Assembly (NCBI RefSeq): GCF_900104085.1
Contig: NZ_FNLD01000002.1
Span: 558,001 to 622,000, forward strand
DNA: 64,000 bases
Source: Pseudoxanthomonas sp. CF125
Lineage (GTDB): Bacteria; Pseudomonadota; Gammaproteobacteria; Xanthomonadales; Xanthomonadaceae
Reading direction: 5' to 3'
The translations under genes and the position numbers were made by a program. The notes beneath the pieces are model-generated. The model did no database searches and was not told the DNA's origin. It saw only the letters and a list, made by a program, of their open reading frames with translations. How positions within the stretch are numbered: position 1 is the stretch's first letter; each line of letters begins with the position of its first letter. This document shows positions 46,293 to 56,951 of this stretch, piece by piece.

Positions 46293-46328
46293 CTACAATA
46301 GTGAGCCCCGTTTCTTCCGGTTCCGGAC

Positions 46329-49300
46329 ATGATCGTCCTCGAGGGCCAGCCGGCCCTGTCGCAATTCCGCCGCGCGCGGCTTGAATCCCGATTGCAGTCC
46401 GTCTCGCCTTCCGTGCTGGTGCGCGGGGCCTGGTACGTCTATTTCGTCGAACCCGAAGCGGGCGCCGAGGTCGATATCGGCACCCTTGGTCGCATCCTGC
46501 AGGCTACGTCCGACCCGATGGCGGCGGCAGAGGACACCCAGTCGCGTTTCATCGTGCCGCGTCTTGGCACCCTGTCGCCCTGGGCCAGCAAGGCCACCGA
46601 ACTGCTGCGCGGCGCCGGCCTGCCGGTCAAGCGCGTGGAACGCGGCACCCGCATCGACCTGCAAGGCTGGGAAGACACCACCGCGCTGGCCAAGCTGCTG
46701 CACGATCCGATGACCCAATCGCTGCTGTCGGCGCGCGAACAAGCCGCCGCACTGTTCACCGCACCGCCGCGCGGCACCCTGGAGCGCATTGCACTGGGCG
46801 CGCTGGAAGCGGCCAACAAGCGACTGGGCCTGGCCCTGGCCGATGACGAGATCGACTACCTGCGCCTGCGTTACGGCGAACTGGGCCGCGATCCTTCCGA
46901 CGTCGAACTGATGATGTTCGCGCAGGCCAATTCCGAGCACTGCCGCCACAAGATCTTCAATGCGACCTGGACCCTGGAAGGCAAGGACCATCCGCAATCG
47001 CTGTTCCGCATGATCAAGCACACCCATGCGCAGACCCCGCAGCACACCCTGTCGGCGTATAGCGACAATGCCGCGGTGGTGGAAGGCTACGCGTCCTCGC
47101 GTTTCCGTCCCGGCGCCGATGGCGCCTACCGCAGCGAGCCGAAGACCGATGCGGCGTTCTGCATCAAGGTGGAAACGCACAACCATCCCACCGCCATCGC
47201 GCCGTTTCCCGGCGCCAGCACCGGCGCTGGCGGCGAAATCCGCGACGAAGGGGCGACCGGTCGCGGCGGCAAGCCCAAGGCGGGGCTGAGCGGTTTCAGT
47301 GTCTCGCACCTGCGTATTCCTACGTTGCCGCAAGCCTGGGAAGCGCCGCGCGCGCTGAATCCGCGCATGGCGCCGGCACTGGAAATCATGCTGGACGGTC
47401 CGCTGGGCGCGGCCGCTTTCAACAACGAATTCGGGCGCCCGAACCTGACCGGTTATTTCCGCAGTTTCGAACTCCCCGAGTCCGCCACGCTGATCCGCGC
47501 CTACGACAAGCCGATCATGTTGGCCGGCGGCTTGGGCGCCATCGACCGCATCCAGGTGGAAAAGATCCGCTTGCAGCCCGGAGACGCGGTGATCGTGCTC
47601 GGTGGCCCGGCGATGCTGATCGGCCTGGGCGGCGGCGCCGCCAGTTCGGTGGCCTCGGGCGACACTGCCGAAGACCTGGATTTTGCCAGCGTGCAGCGCG
47701 ACAACCCGGAAATGGAGCGCCGCTGCCAGGAAGTGATCGACCGTTGCGTGGCGAAGGGTGCGGACAATCCGATCCGCTGGTTCCATGACGTCGGCGCAGG
47801 CGGCCTGTCCAATGCGATTCCCGAATTGCTGCACGATTCCGGCATGGGCGGGGTGATCGACCTGGACCGCGTGCCCAGCGACGATCCTTCGCTGTCGCCG
47901 ATGCAGCTGTGGTGCAACGAATCGCAGGAACGCTATGTGCTGGGTGTGGCGCAGGAGCGACTGGCCGAATTCGCTGCGCTGTGCGAGCGGGAGCGGTGTC
48001 CGTTTGCGGCGGTGGGTGTGGTTACGGAAGAAGAGCGACTGGTGGTGGGATATGGCACGCTCGATCCCCTTCTCCCAGCGGGAGAAGGTGGCGCGCAGCG
48101 CCGGATGAGGGGCGACGAAGGTCAAGGTGGTTCGAACATCGTGACTTCCGTTTCCCCTCACCCCAACCCCTCTCCCGAGGGGAGAGGGGCCTTCCCCATC
48201 GACCTGCCTATGGACGTATTGTTCGGCAAGCCGCCGAAGATGCATCGCGACACCGCCCATCCGCCCGCGCCGCGCTGGCCGGCCATGGAGACTTCCGCGC
48301 TGGACCTGCACGACGCCGGCCTACGCGTGCTGGCGCATCCATCGGTGGCTTCCAAACAATTCCTGGTCACCATCGGCGACCGCAGCGTCGGCGGACTGAC
48401 CGCGCGCGATCAGATGATCGGCCCCTGGCAGCTGCCGCTGGCCGATTGCGCCATCACTCTGTCGGGTTTCGAAGGCTACGTCGGCGAAGCCATGGCCATC
48501 GGCGAACGCACGCCGTTGGCGCTGCTCGATGCCGCCGCTTCTGCACGCATGGCGGTCGGCGAAGCGATCACCAACCTGTGCGCGGCGCCGGTGGAATCGC
48601 TGGACCGCATCAAGCTTTCCGCCAACTGGATGGCCGCGGCCAATCACGACGGCGAAGACGCATTGCTGTTCGACGCGGTGAAAGCGGTGGGCATGCAGCT
48701 TTGCCCCGAGATCGATCTGAGCATCCCGGTCGGCAAGGATTCGCTGTCGATGCAGGCGCAATGGCACAGCGACGGCACGGCGCAGAAATCCGTTTCGCCG
48801 GTCTCGCTGATCATCACTGCCTTCGCCCCGGTCACCGACGCGCGCGAGCAGCTCACGCCATTGCTGGCCCGCGAAGAAGACAGCGATCTGTGGCTGATCG
48901 GGTTGGGCGCGGGCAAGCAGCGCCTGGGTGGTTCGGTACTGGCGCAGTGCCATCCCGAAGCGGGCGCGGGTGCGTTGCCGGCCTTCGGCGGCAGTGATGC
49001 GGACGACAGCGTGCCCGACCTGGACGATCCGCAACGTCTGCGCGATTTCTTCGAACTCATCCGCGATGCGCGCGAAGCCGGCGTGTTGCTGGCCTACCAC
49101 GACCGCAGCGACGGCGGCGCGTTCGCGGCACTGTGCGAAATGGCGTTCGCGGCGCATTGCGGCCTGGACATCCAGCTGGACGGATGGGGCGACGATCCGT
49201 TCCGTACCCTGTTCGCCGAAGAGCTGGGCGCAGTGGTGCAGGTATCGGCCGAAGACCGCGCCGCCTTCGCGGACCTGGTCGAACGCCATGCGTTGACCGA

Positions 49301-50327
49301 ATGCGCGCAGCGCATCGCCAAGCCCACTACCGCGCCGGTGATCCGCATCGAACAGGAAGGGCAGACGCTGGCGCAATGGCGCTGGGACGAGCTGTTCGAC
49401 GCATGGTGGTCGGTCACCCACGCCATGCAGAAGCTGCGCGACAATCCGGAAACGGCCGATGAGGAGCGCGAATCCGTGCGCGATTTCTCGGCGCCCGGCT
49501 TGCGCCCGAAGCTGAGCTTCGATCCGGCCGAAGACGTCGCCGCCCCTTACATCGCCAAAGGCATCCGGCCGAAGGTCGCGATCCTGCGCGAACAGGGCGT
49601 CAATGGCCAGATCGAAATGGCCGCCGCTTTCGACCGGGCCGGTTTCGATACGTTCGACGTGCACATGAGCGACCTGATCGGCGGGCGCGTGAAGCTGGAC
49701 GGGTTCAAGGGTTTCGCTGCCTGCGGCGGCTTCAGCTACGGCGACGTGCTGGGCGCGGGCCGTGGATGGGCCACTTCCATCCTGGAACGCAGCGAGCTGC
49801 GCGATGCGTTCGCGATGTTCTTCCAGCGCGGCGACACGTTCTCGCTGGGCGTCTGCAACGGCTGCCAGATGCTGAGCCAGTTGAAGGACATCATTCCCGG
49901 CGCCACGCATTGGCCGCGTTTCCTGCGCAACCGCAGCGAACAATTCGAAGCGCGTTTCTCCCTGCTGGAAGTGGTGGAATCGCCCTCGCTGTTCCTGCAG
50001 GGCATGGCCGGTTCGCGCATTCCCGTGTCGGTCGCGCACGGCGAAGGCCGCGCCGAATTCGATAGCGCAGCCGATCAGGCCGCGGCGCGGGTGGCATTGC
50101 GCTTCATCGGCGGAGACGGACGCACGGCGCTGCAATACCCGCTCAATCCCAACGGATCGCCCGACGGCATCACCGGCCTGACCAGCGACGATGGCCGTTC
50201 CACCATCCTGATGCCGCACCCGGAGCGCACCTTGCGCAGCGTGAACCTCAGTTGGCGTCCGCAGGACTGGAAAGACGATTCGCCTTGGCTGCGGCTGTTC
50301 CGCAATGCGAGAAATTGGGTGGCCTGA
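46329..50327 (+). CDS. purL: Phosphoribosylformylglycinamidine synthase with repeat-derived insert
   Basis: A 1332-residue large-type PurL that converts FGAR to FGAM with glutamine and ATP. The FGAM-synthetase core is visible ([21 protein letters not shown] and its second copy around KDSLSMQ). The C-terminal glutamine amidotransferase has Cys1176 in GVCNGCQML and [10 protein letters not shown]. Residues about 580-622, between VVGYGTLD and [12 protein letters not shown], are encoded by a repeat with two hairpins (48062-48190) and are low-complexity and charged. E. coli PurL has no such segment there. The reading frame is uninterrupted. Confidence 0.97.
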   Translation: MIVLEGQPALSQFRRARLESRLQSVSPSVLVRGAWYVYFVEPEAGAEVDIGTLGRILQATSDPMAAAEDTQSRFIVPRLGTLSPWASKATELLRGAGLPVKRVERGTRIDLQGWEDTTALAKLLHDPMTQSLLSAREQAAALFTAPPRGTLERIALGALEAANKRLGLALADDEIDYLRLRYGELGRDPSDVELMMFAQANSEHCRHKIFNATWTLEGKDHPQSLFRMIKHTHAQTPQHTLSAYSDNAAVVEGYASSRFRPGADGAYRSEPKTDAAFCIKVETHNHPTAIAPFPGASTGAGGEIRDEGATGRGGKPKAGLSGFSVSHLRIPTLPQAWEAPRALNPRMAPALEIMLDGPLGAAAFNNEFGRPNLTGYFRSFELPESATLIRAYDKPIMLAGGLGAIDRIQVEKIRLQPGDAVIVLGGPAMLIGLGGGAASSVASGDTAEDLDFASVQRDNPEMERRCQEVIDRCVAKGADNPIRWFHDVGAGGLSNAIPELLHDSGMGGVIDLDRVPSDDPSLSPMQLWCNESQERYVLGVAQERLAEFAALCERERCPFAAVGVVTEEERLVVGYGTLDPLLPAGEGGAQRRMRGDEGQGGSNIVTSVSPHPNPSPEGRGAFPIDLPMDVLFGKPPKMHRDTAHPPAPRWPAMETSALDLHDAGLRVLAHPSVASKQFLVTIGDRSVGGLTARDQMIGPWQLPLADCAITLSGFEGYVGEAMAIGERTPLALLDAAASARMAVGEAITNLCAAPVESLDRIKLSANWMAAANHDGEDALLFDAVKAVGMQLCPEIDLSIPVGKDSLSMQAQWHSDGTAQKSVSPVSLIITAFAPVTDAREQLTPLLAREEDSDLWLIGLGAGKQRLGGSVLAQCHPEAGAGALPAFGGSDADDSVPDLDDPQRLRDFFELIRDAREAGVLLAYHDRSDGGAFAALCEMAFAAHCGLDIQLDGWGDDPFRTLFAEELGAVVQVSAEDRAAFADLVERHALTECAQRIAKPTTAPVIRIEQEGQTLAQWRWDELFDAWWSVTHAMQKLRDNPETADEERESVRDFSAPGLRPKLSFDPAEDVAAPYIAKGIRPKVAILREQGVNGQIEMAAAFDRAGFDTFDVHMSDLIGGRVKLDGFKGFAACGGFSYGDVLGAGRGWATSILERSELRDAFAMFFQRGDTFSLGVCNGCQMLSQLKDIIPGATHWPRFLRNRSEQFEARFSLLEVVESPSLFLQGMAGSRIPVSVAHGEGRAEFDSAADQAAARVALRFIGGDGRTALQYPLNPNGSPDGITGLTSDDGRSTILMPHPERTLRSVNLSWRPQDWKDDSPWLRLFRNARNWVA
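48062..48190 (+). repeat. Double-hairpin repeat embedded in purL coding sequence
   Basis: Hairpin 1 is CCTTCTCCC/GGGAGAAGG (48068-48088), followed by GGATGAGGGG. Hairpin 2 is CCCCTCTCC/GGAGAGGGG (48167-48189), preceded by CCCCTCACCCCAA. The first half has the same layout as the hairpin repeat inside valS and beside proS (stem, GGTG, GGATGrGGG). Confidence 0.82.
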
Positions 50328-50736
50328 TCACATAACAAACAAAAATATCGAAATATTAAAAAGCCCGCCAAACCCAATATTGGCGGGCTTTTTGTTTTTT
50401 CGCGTACGCGTGCGTATGCGCTTTTCCGTGCTGCAAATAATGTGATAAGCGCTTGTTTACTGGCGTAATTACAGTGCCTGTTTTCAGCTTCGTGAAAATT
50501 TTGTGTGTTGAGCGGGCGCGACTTTATGTGACTTGACTCTCGATAAACCTCTAGTGAATATCGAATCACAGTTGCAGTGTAAGGAAGCATTCAGCTCGTG
50601 ACCGCAGTGAATCCGAAGCGTTCGAATATCCGTCGAGCGCAACCCCGAGGGGGCTCCAAAATTTCCGACTAGTTCGTCCGGCCCCCGCCAGGCGATCTGG
50701 GTATCCCTTTGCCAAAATTTAATAAGGAAATGGTCG
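50328..50736 (+). promoter_or_regulatory. 409-bp AT-richer leader region of the adhesin gene
   Basis: After the purL terminator this stretch has no gene and is much more AT-rich than its surroundings. A sigma70-like candidate is TTGACT (50533-50538) and GAATAT (50556-50561), with 17-bp spacing and ~175 bp of 5' leader. AAGGA at 50724-50728 precedes the start. The leader is long enough to hold regulatory structure; I see no recognisable riboswitch. Confidence 0.4.
50358..50400 (+). terminator. Rho-independent terminator of purL
   Basis: A 14-bp stem (AAAAAGCCCGCCAA with TTGGCGGGCTTTTT) around the loop ACCCAATA is followed by GTTTTTT. This is the best terminator in the window. Confidence 0.95.
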
Positions 50737-53700
50737 ATGAATCGCATTTATCGCAAGGTATGGAACCAGTCGTTGGGCCTGTGGGTCGTGGCCTCGGAAT
50801 TGGCATCGGGAGACAGCGCAAGCGCGCAAAGTAGAGCCGTAACCGGCGCGCCACGAAGAGGTGCGCTTGTGGTAGCGCTGGGCATGCTGCTGTCCGCCAA
50901 CACGGCGTTCGCCCAGTCCGTGGAAGTAGGCGGCAACGCCGAATGCGTGGTTTGGAATAGCTGGCCTGCCATAGATCAGTGCCTGGTCGACGGCTCGGCC
51001 AATGCGAGCGGCGCCAATGCCGTCGCCATCGGCGCGCAAACCATCGCCAGCGGCAACCGCAGTACCGCCCTCGGCACCGGCAGCGGCGCTACCGCGACCG
51101 GCGCCACCGCGCTGGGCGCCGACAGCGCTGCGCGCGCCGTCAACAGCACGGCGGTGGGCCGCCAGACTTCCATCACTTCGCTCAATGGCGTTGCGATCGG
51201 TTTCAACAGCTTCGCCAATAATGGCGCCAATGGCGTGGCCATCGGCTACAACGCCGGAGTCAGCGGCGTCGACGCCATTGCGGTGGGCACGCACTCGCGC
51301 GCCACCGCGACCAATTCGATCGCCATCGGCAACAACGCCAACGCCGCGTCCGCCAACAGCGTGGCGCTGGGCGCCAACTCCCTTGCCAATCGCGCCAACA
51401 CGGTATCGGTGGGCAGAGCGGGCGCAGAACGCCAGATCACCAACGTGGCCGCAGGCACCCAGGCCACCGACGCGGTGAACGTGGCGCAGCTGGATGAAGT
51501 TGCGGCGGTGGCTGAAAACACCGACAACTATTTCAGAGCCACTGGAGATGGCGAAGCCACTGCCGAAGGCGAAGAGTCGGTTGCCGCGGGTTCCGGCGCA
51601 TTGGCCGATGGCGATCAAAGCACCGCAGTCGGCGCAAACAGCGCGGCCAGCGGTTTTGAAGCCGCTGCATTCGGTGCCGGCGCCGCGGCTACCGGCAACT
51701 ACACCACCGCCATCGGCGGTGGCGCACTGGCATCGGGTTTCAATAGCACCGCATTGGGCAATCTCAGCACCGCTTCCGCATCGGGCAGCGTGGCGCTGGG
51801 TTCCGACAGCGTGGCTTCCGGCAACAACAGTCTGGCATCCGGTCAGGGCGCCACGGCCAGCGGCATCAACAGCGTCGCGGTGGGCGGCGCCTTGGCGGGC
51901 GTCATCACCACCGAAGCTTCCGGCGACTTCTCCACCGCGGTCGGCGGCGCGGCGTGGTCACCCGGTGAGAACAGCACCGCACTGGGTAATTTCTCCACTT
52001 CTTTCGGCGACAACAGCGTTGCCCTGGGCGCGGATGCGTATGCGGATGCGGAAGGAAGCGTGGCGCTGGGGCAGGGCTCCTTTGCCGATCGCGAATACAC
52101 CGTCTCGGTGGGCGATGCCGGCGCCGAGCGCCAGATCACCAACGTGGCTGCCGGTACCGAAGCCACTGATGCAGTGAACGTAGCGCAGCTGGATGAAGTC
52201 GCGGCGGTGGCCGAGAACACCGACAAATATTTCAAGGCCAGCGGCAGCGCAGACAGCGACGCGGGTGCTTACGTGGAGGGCGATAACGCTACCGCAGCGG
52301 GTGAGGCGACCAATGCAGTGGGCAACGGCGCATCGGCGTTCGGCGGCGGCGCCAATGCGGTGGCCGAGGGCGCCACCGCGGTGGGCTTCAATGCGTTGGC
52401 TTCGGGCCAGAACAGCGCGGCCTTCGGTCAGAACGCGCAAGCCACCGGTCCGGCGGCGGTTGCCGTGGGCGGCAATGCGGTGGACGAAGAAGGCAATCCG
52501 CTGATCACCAACGGTGGCGTGCCGGTCGATACCGGCGCAACCAGCGCGGGTGTCGGCGGCACGGCGGTCGGCGCCAGTGCGCAGGCCGACGGATTCGCCG
52601 CCACGGCCGCGGGCGTGGGCGCGTATGCGGAAGGCGCGCAATCGGCGGCCTTCGGTGCGGTTTCCAACGCCATCGGCGATTACTCCACCGCAATTGGTAC
52701 GCAGAGCGCGGCCGTCGGCACCAGCAGCGTGGCGGTGGGCGGGCCGGTCGATCTGATTCCGGGGCTTGGCTTCTTCGTCAGCACGCAGGCCACCGGCGAG
52801 GCTTCGGCGGCCTTCGGCGCCGGCGCGATCGCCGCTGGCGACTACAGCACCGCCACCGGCACTTTGTCCGAAGCGTCGGGACTGGAAAGCACGGCGCTGG
52901 GCTATTTCGCTTATGCGCCCGCAGACAACGCCAGCGCATTGGGCGCCGAGTCGTGGGCCAGCGGCGCCAACAGCACCGCGGTCGGCTTCTTCAGCACGGC
53001 GCTGGGCGACGATTCTGTGGCGGTGGGTTCCGGCTCGGTGGCCAGCGAAAATTCCGCCACTGCGGTCGGCGGCCAGCGTCTGCTGGTGGACGAGGAAGGC
53101 GAGCCGATCCTGGATGAAGACGGCGAACTGCAGTACGTCGCCACCGAGGCCAGCGCAGTGGATGCCACTGCCTTGGGTTCGGGCGCGGTCGCCAGCGAAG
53201 CGGGCGCCACTGCGGTCGGTGCAGGTGCGCAATCCAGCGGTCCGTATGCCACGGCGTTGGGAACGCAAGCCAGCGCTTCCAATATCCAGGCCACTGCGGT
53301 GGGCTACAACAGCAGCGCTGCGGGCTTGGCATCGACGACGGCAGGCGGCTTCAGCAGCGCAGGAGGCGATTTCGCGTCGGCGTTCGGTTACGGCGCAGAC
53401 GCCAGCGGCGCCAGCAGTACGGCGCTGGGCGAATTCAGCATCGCCTCCGGCGACGAAAGCATCGCGCTGGGCGGGACCGCGTTCGGACTTTTCAGCGCCG
53501 AAGCCAGTGGGTTCGGTGGCGTGGCCTTGGGCGCGGGTTCATTTGCCACAGGCGATTTCAGTTCGGCATTGGGTTGGTTGACCACTGCCGGTGGTTTCAA
53601 CAGTACGGCTTTGGGTTCGGCGGCCAGTTCGTCGGGCGACAACAGCGTGGCGGTGGGCGCAGATTCCGAAGCGGCCGCAGAAGGCAGCGTTGCGATTGGC

Positions 53701-56700
53701 CAGGGATCGTTCGCTGATCGGGAGAACTCCGTTTCCGTCGGCGATGTCGGTGCCGAACGCCAGATCACCAACGTGGCGGCCGGCACCGAAGATACCGATG
53801 CGGTGAACGTGGCGCAGCTGGAGGAAGTGGCGGCGGTAGCCGAAAACACCGACAAATATTTCAAGGCCAGCGGTAGCGAAGAAAGCGACGCCGGCGCGTA
53901 TGTGGAAGGCGACAACGCCACCGCGGCGGGCGAAGCGGCCAATGCCATCGGCGACGGCGCCTCGGCCTTCGGCAGCGGCGCCAATGCGGTGGCGGGCAAT
54001 GCCACGGCGATCGGTTTCAACGCGTTGGCCTTCGGCGAGAACGCGTTCGCGGCAGGCGCCAATAGCCAGGCCACGGGCGAATACGCCACCGCGGTGGGCG
54101 CGGAGAGCCAAGCGAGCGGTTACATCGCCACTGCGACGGGTGCCGGCAGCGTTGCCAGCGGCGATGGCAGCGTGGCGACCGGTTCGCTCAGCGAAGCCTC
54201 GGGCGAGGAATCGACCGCCAATGGTTTCTTCAGCACGGCGTCGGGCGATGCTGCCACCGCCCTTGGCGCAGAGAGCACTGCGTCAGGCATCGAATCCACC
54301 GCCACTGGTTTCCTCAGCACGGCTACCGGCGATGGTTCCACCGCGCTTGGCGCCGAGAGCAGCGCCGCCGGCGATTACTCGACGGCATTGGGCCTGGCTT
54401 CGTCGGCATCGGGCGTCAGCAGCGTGGCCTTGGGCGAGTTCAGCATCGCCTCGGGCGATGAAAGCGTTGCACTTGGCGGCACTGCGTTCGGGTTGTTCAG
54501 CGCCGAAGCCAGTGGCTATGGCGGTGTGGCTCTGGGTGCGGGTTCGTACGCGGCGGGCGATTTCAGTTCGGCATTGGGTTGGTTGACCACTGCCGGTGGT
54601 TTCAATAGTACGGCTTTGGGTTCGGCGGCCAGTTCGTCAGGCGACAACAGCGTGGCGGTGGGCGCAGATTCCGAAGCGGCCGCAGAAGGCAGCGTTGCGA
54701 TTGGCCAGGGATCGTTCGCTGATCGGGAGAACTCCGTTTCCGTCGGCGATGTCGGCGCCGAACGCCAGATCACCAACGTGGCGGCCGGCACCGAGGATAC
54801 CGATGCGGTGAACGTGGCGCAGCTGAACGAAGTAGCGGAAACAGCCAAAAACACCAACAAATATTTCAAGGCCACCGGCAGCGAAGAAAGCGACGCCGGC
54901 GCCTATGTGGAAGGCGACAACGCCACCGCGGCGGGCGAAGCGGCCAATGCCATCGGCGACGGCGCCTCGGCCTTCGGCAGCGGCGCCAATGCGGTGGCGG
55001 GCAATGCCACGGCGATCGGTTTCAACGCACTCGCCCAGGCACAGGGTAGTGCTGCGTTCGGCTTCAATGCGCAGGCGGCGGGAGCCAGCAGTGTGGCGGT
55101 CGGCTCCAATGCTTTGGCGCAGGGCGTGAATTCCTCGGCATTGGGCACGGGTAGTGCCGCATCGGGCGATGGCAGCCTGGCGCTGGGGTCGAACGCCGAA
55201 GCCAGCGGCGCCTACAGCACCGCCACCGGCACCAACTCGGTCGCCAGCAATACGCAGGCCACTGCTACTGGTTACAGCAGCAATGCAGCGGGCCTGGCGG
55301 CTACCGCCAATGGTGGATTCAGCAGCGCGGGTGGAGATTTCGCCTCCGCGTTCGGTTATGGATCCGACGCCAGCGGCGTCAGCAGCACGGCGCTGGGCGA
55401 ATTCAGCATTGCCTCGGGCGATGAAAGCGTTGCACTTGGCGGCACTGCGTTCGGCTTGTTCAGTGCCGAAGCCAGCGGCTATGGCGGCGTGGCTTTGGGC
55501 GCGGGTTCGTATGCGGCAGGCGATTTCAGTTCGGCGCTGGGTTGGTTGACGACCGCCGGCGGTTTCAACAGCACCGCGTTGGGTTCGGCGGCCAGTTCTT
55601 CGGGCGATAACAGCGTGGCGGTGGGCGCCGATTCGGAGGCGGCTGCTGATGGCAGCGTCGCGATTGGCCAAGGCTCCTTTGCCGATCGCGCCAATACTGT
55701 GTCGGTCGGCGATGTCGGTGCCGAACGCCAGATCACCAACGTGGCGGCGGGCACCGAGGACACCGATGCGGTCAACGTCGCCCAGTTGAATGAAGTCACG
55801 GGCGACTTGACCGATCTGGAAGCCAACGCGGTCGCCTACGACGACGAAAGCAAAGACACCTTGACCCTCGGCGGCGCCGACGGCACTACCGTGACCAACG
55901 TGGCCGATGGCGCGGTCGCTGTCGGCAGCAGGGATGCCGTCAACGGAGGCCAGTTGTTCGGTTCGCTGGACAGCATCGCCACGGCCTTGGGTGGCGGCAC
56001 CACGGTGGGCGCGACGGGCGGATTGATCGGCACCAGCTTCATCGTCCAGGGCGGCAGTTATTTCAATGTGGGCGATGCGCTGTCCGCGCTGGACACGGCG
56101 GTCACTTCCTTGGATGGCCGCGTTTCCACTTTGGAGAACCCGACCGCCGCCAGTCTGGCCAACCCGCGCGTGGAAAACGCCAGCGCCGCAGCGGCGCAGA
56201 CGGCTACACCCGCAAGCGGCGCCGTGCCTGCTACCCAAAGCTCTGGCGCCGTCTCTACTTCCGCAGTGGCGAGCAGCGAAAGTCCAGTCGCAGTGGGCCA
56301 AGGCCCGGTCGCCGACCGCGCGGTGACCAACGTCGCCGCCGGCACCCAGGCGACCGACGCGGCCAATGTGGGGCAGGTGCAGGCCGCCGATGCGGCCACG
56401 CTGAGCTCGGCCAACACCTACACCGACAACATGGCCACCGAGACGCTGAGTTCGGCCAAGAGCTACACCGATATGCAGTTCAAGGCACTGGACGACGACT
56501 TCCAGAACTTCCGCACCGAAACCGAACGCCGCTTCCTGGATCAGGATCGCCGCATCGACCGGCAGGGCGCGATGAGCTCGGCGATGCTCAACATGGCCAC
56601 CAGCACCGCCGGCATCCGCACCGACAACCGGGTGGGCGTGGGCATCGGTTTCCAGGGCGGCGAAAAAGCGCTCTCGGTCGGCTATCAGCGCGCGCTGAGC

Positions 56701-56781
56701 GACCGCGCCACCATCACCATTGGTGGCGCGTTCAGCGGCGACGAGAAATCGGTGGGCGTGGGCGCCGGCTTCGGCTGGTGA
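50737..56781 (+). CDS. Trimeric autotransporter adhesin (YadA-like)
   Basis: A 2014-residue type Vc secreted adhesin. Residues 1-24 (MNRIYRKVWNQSLGLWVVAS...) are an extended signal peptide region (ESPR) and the signal ends at about AFA59. The passenger is a long chain of YadA-head 14-residue repeats (GxNSxAxG type) broken by neck motifs (GAERQITNVAAGT..TDAVNVAQL) at about 228, 461, 1004, 1341 and 1661, a further related motif at 1718 and a last neck near 1861. Coil segments follow, then the C-terminal YadA anchor (about 1941-2014). Three near-identical ~0.4-0.6 kb blocks lie about 1 kb apart (from 53.41, 54.42 and 55.38 kb). It probably mediates adhesion or cell aggregation. Confidence 0.95.
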   Translation: MNRIYRKVWNQSLGLWVVASELASGDSASAQSRAVTGAPRRGALVVALGMLLSANTAFAQSVEVGGNAECVVWNSWPAIDQCLVDGSANASGANAVAIGAQTIASGNRSTALGTGSGATATGATALGADSAARAVNSTAVGRQTSITSLNGVAIGFNSFANNGANGVAIGYNAGVSGVDAIAVGTHSRATATNSIAIGNNANAASANSVALGANSLANRANTVSVGRAGAERQITNVAAGTQATDAVNVAQLDEVAAVAENTDNYFRATGDGEATAEGEESVAAGSGALADGDQSTAVGANSAASGFEAAAFGAGAAATGNYTTAIGGGALASGFNSTALGNLSTASASGSVALGSDSVASGNNSLASGQGATASGINSVAVGGALAGVITTEASGDFSTAVGGAAWSPGENSTALGNFSTSFGDNSVALGADAYADAEGSVALGQGSFADREYTVSVGDAGAERQITNVAAGTEATDAVNVAQLDEVAAVAENTDKYFKASGSADSDAGAYVEGDNATAAGEATNAVGNGASAFGGGANAVAEGATAVGFNALASGQNSAAFGQNAQATGPAAVAVGGNAVDEEGNPLITNGGVPVDTGATSAGVGGTAVGASAQADGFAATAAGVGAYAEGAQSAAFGAVSNAIGDYSTAIGTQSAAVGTSSVAVGGPVDLIPGLGFFVSTQATGEASAAFGAGAIAAGDYSTATGTLSEASGLESTALGYFAYAPADNASALGAESWASGANSTAVGFFSTALGDDSVAVGSGSVASENSATAVGGQRLLVDEEGEPILDEDGELQYVATEASAVDATALGSGAVASEAGATAVGAGAQSSGPYATALGTQASASNIQATAVGYNSSAAGLASTTAGGFSSAGGDFASAFGYGADASGASSTALGEFSIASGDESIALGGTAFGLFSAEASGFGGVALGAGSFATGDFSSALGWLTTAGGFNSTALGSAASSSGDNSVAVGADSEAAAEGSVAIGQGSFADRENSVSVGDVGAERQITNVAAGTEDTDAVNVAQLEEVAAVAENTDKYFKASGSEESDAGAYVEGDNATAAGEAANAIGDGASAFGSGANAVAGNATAIGFNALAFGENAFAAGANSQATGEYATAVGAESQASGYIATATGAGSVASGDGSVATGSLSEASGEESTANGFFSTASGDAATALGAESTASGIESTATGFLSTATGDGSTALGAESSAAGDYSTALGLASSASGVSSVALGEFSIASGDESVALGGTAFGLFSAEASGYGGVALGAGSYAAGDFSSALGWLTTAGGFNSTALGSAASSSGDNSVAVGADSEAAAEGSVAIGQGSFADRENSVSVGDVGAERQITNVAAGTEDTDAVNVAQLNEVAETAKNTNKYFKATGSEESDAGAYVEGDNATAAGEAANAIGDGASAFGSGANAVAGNATAIGFNALAQAQGSAAFGFNAQAAGASSVAVGSNALAQGVNSSALGTGSAASGDGSLALGSNAEASGAYSTATGTNSVASNTQATATGYSSNAAGLAATANGGFSSAGGDFASAFGYGSDASGVSSTALGEFSIASGDESVALGGTAFGLFSAEASGYGGVALGAGSYAAGDFSSALGWLTTAGGFNSTALGSAASSSGDNSVAVGADSEAAADGSVAIGQGSFADRANTVSVGDVGAERQITNVAAGTEDTDAVNVAQLNEVTGDLTDLEANAVAYDDESKDTLTLGGADGTTVTNVADGAVAVGSRDAVNGGQLFGSLDSIATALGGGTTVGATGGLIGTSFIVQGGSYFNVGDALSALDTAVTSLDGRVSTLENPTAASLANPRVENASAAAAQTATPASGAVPATQSSGAVSTSAVASSESPVAVGQGPVADRAVTNVAAGTQATDAANVGQVQAADAATLSSANTYTDNMATETLSSAKSYTDMQFKALDDDFQNFRTETERRFLDQDRRIDRQGAMSSAMLNMATSTAGIRTDNRVGVGIGFQGGEKALSVGYQRALSDRATITIGGAFSGDEKSVGVGAGFGW
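53412..55800 (+). repeat. Large internal direct repeats within the adhesin gene
   Basis: Three copies of a block encoding GEFSIASGDES..ALGGTAFGLFSAE through the neck start near 53412, 54418 and 55380. Between the first and second copies the DNA from about 53551 to 53820 is almost identical at an offset of ~1005 bp (335 codons). Copies one and two also share the following head segment to about 54030/55035. Offsets are multiples of three, so recombination would keep the frame. Confidence 0.88.
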
Positions 56782-56793
56782 GATGAGCAAGGG

Positions 56794-56851
56794 GCTTGCC
56801 GCCGGTTGCGGGCGGCAAGCGAAGGTTCGGGATCCGCTCCCCCGCGGATCC
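56794..56851 (+). terminator. Two hairpins between adhesin and protease genes
   Basis: The first is GCTTGCCGCC/GGCGGCAAGC (56794-56820), directly after the adhesin stop. The second is GGATCCGC/GCGGATCC (56830-56851). Neither has a T tract, so termination may be partial or factor-dependent. Confidence 0.5.
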
Positions 56852-56951
56852 GGCAGGAAACTGGCTGGGCCGGCCAATGGACTGGGTACGCAACGTCAAG
56901 CTTCAAACAAGGCCGCTCAACCCCTGTTCCAACTTCCAAGAGGATTGCACC

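Noticed and set aside
46293..50219. Long open frames on the minus strand opposite purL (several hundred codons)
   Set aside because: High-GC coding DNA often leaves an antisense frame open. The translations are Arg/His/Gln-rich, match no fold, and purL is fully intact on the plus strand.
53412..55800. Regularly spaced repeats that could suggest a CRISPR array
   Set aside because: They are translated YadA-head repeats in one open frame, of variable spacing and without constant 25-40-bp units separated by unique spacers.
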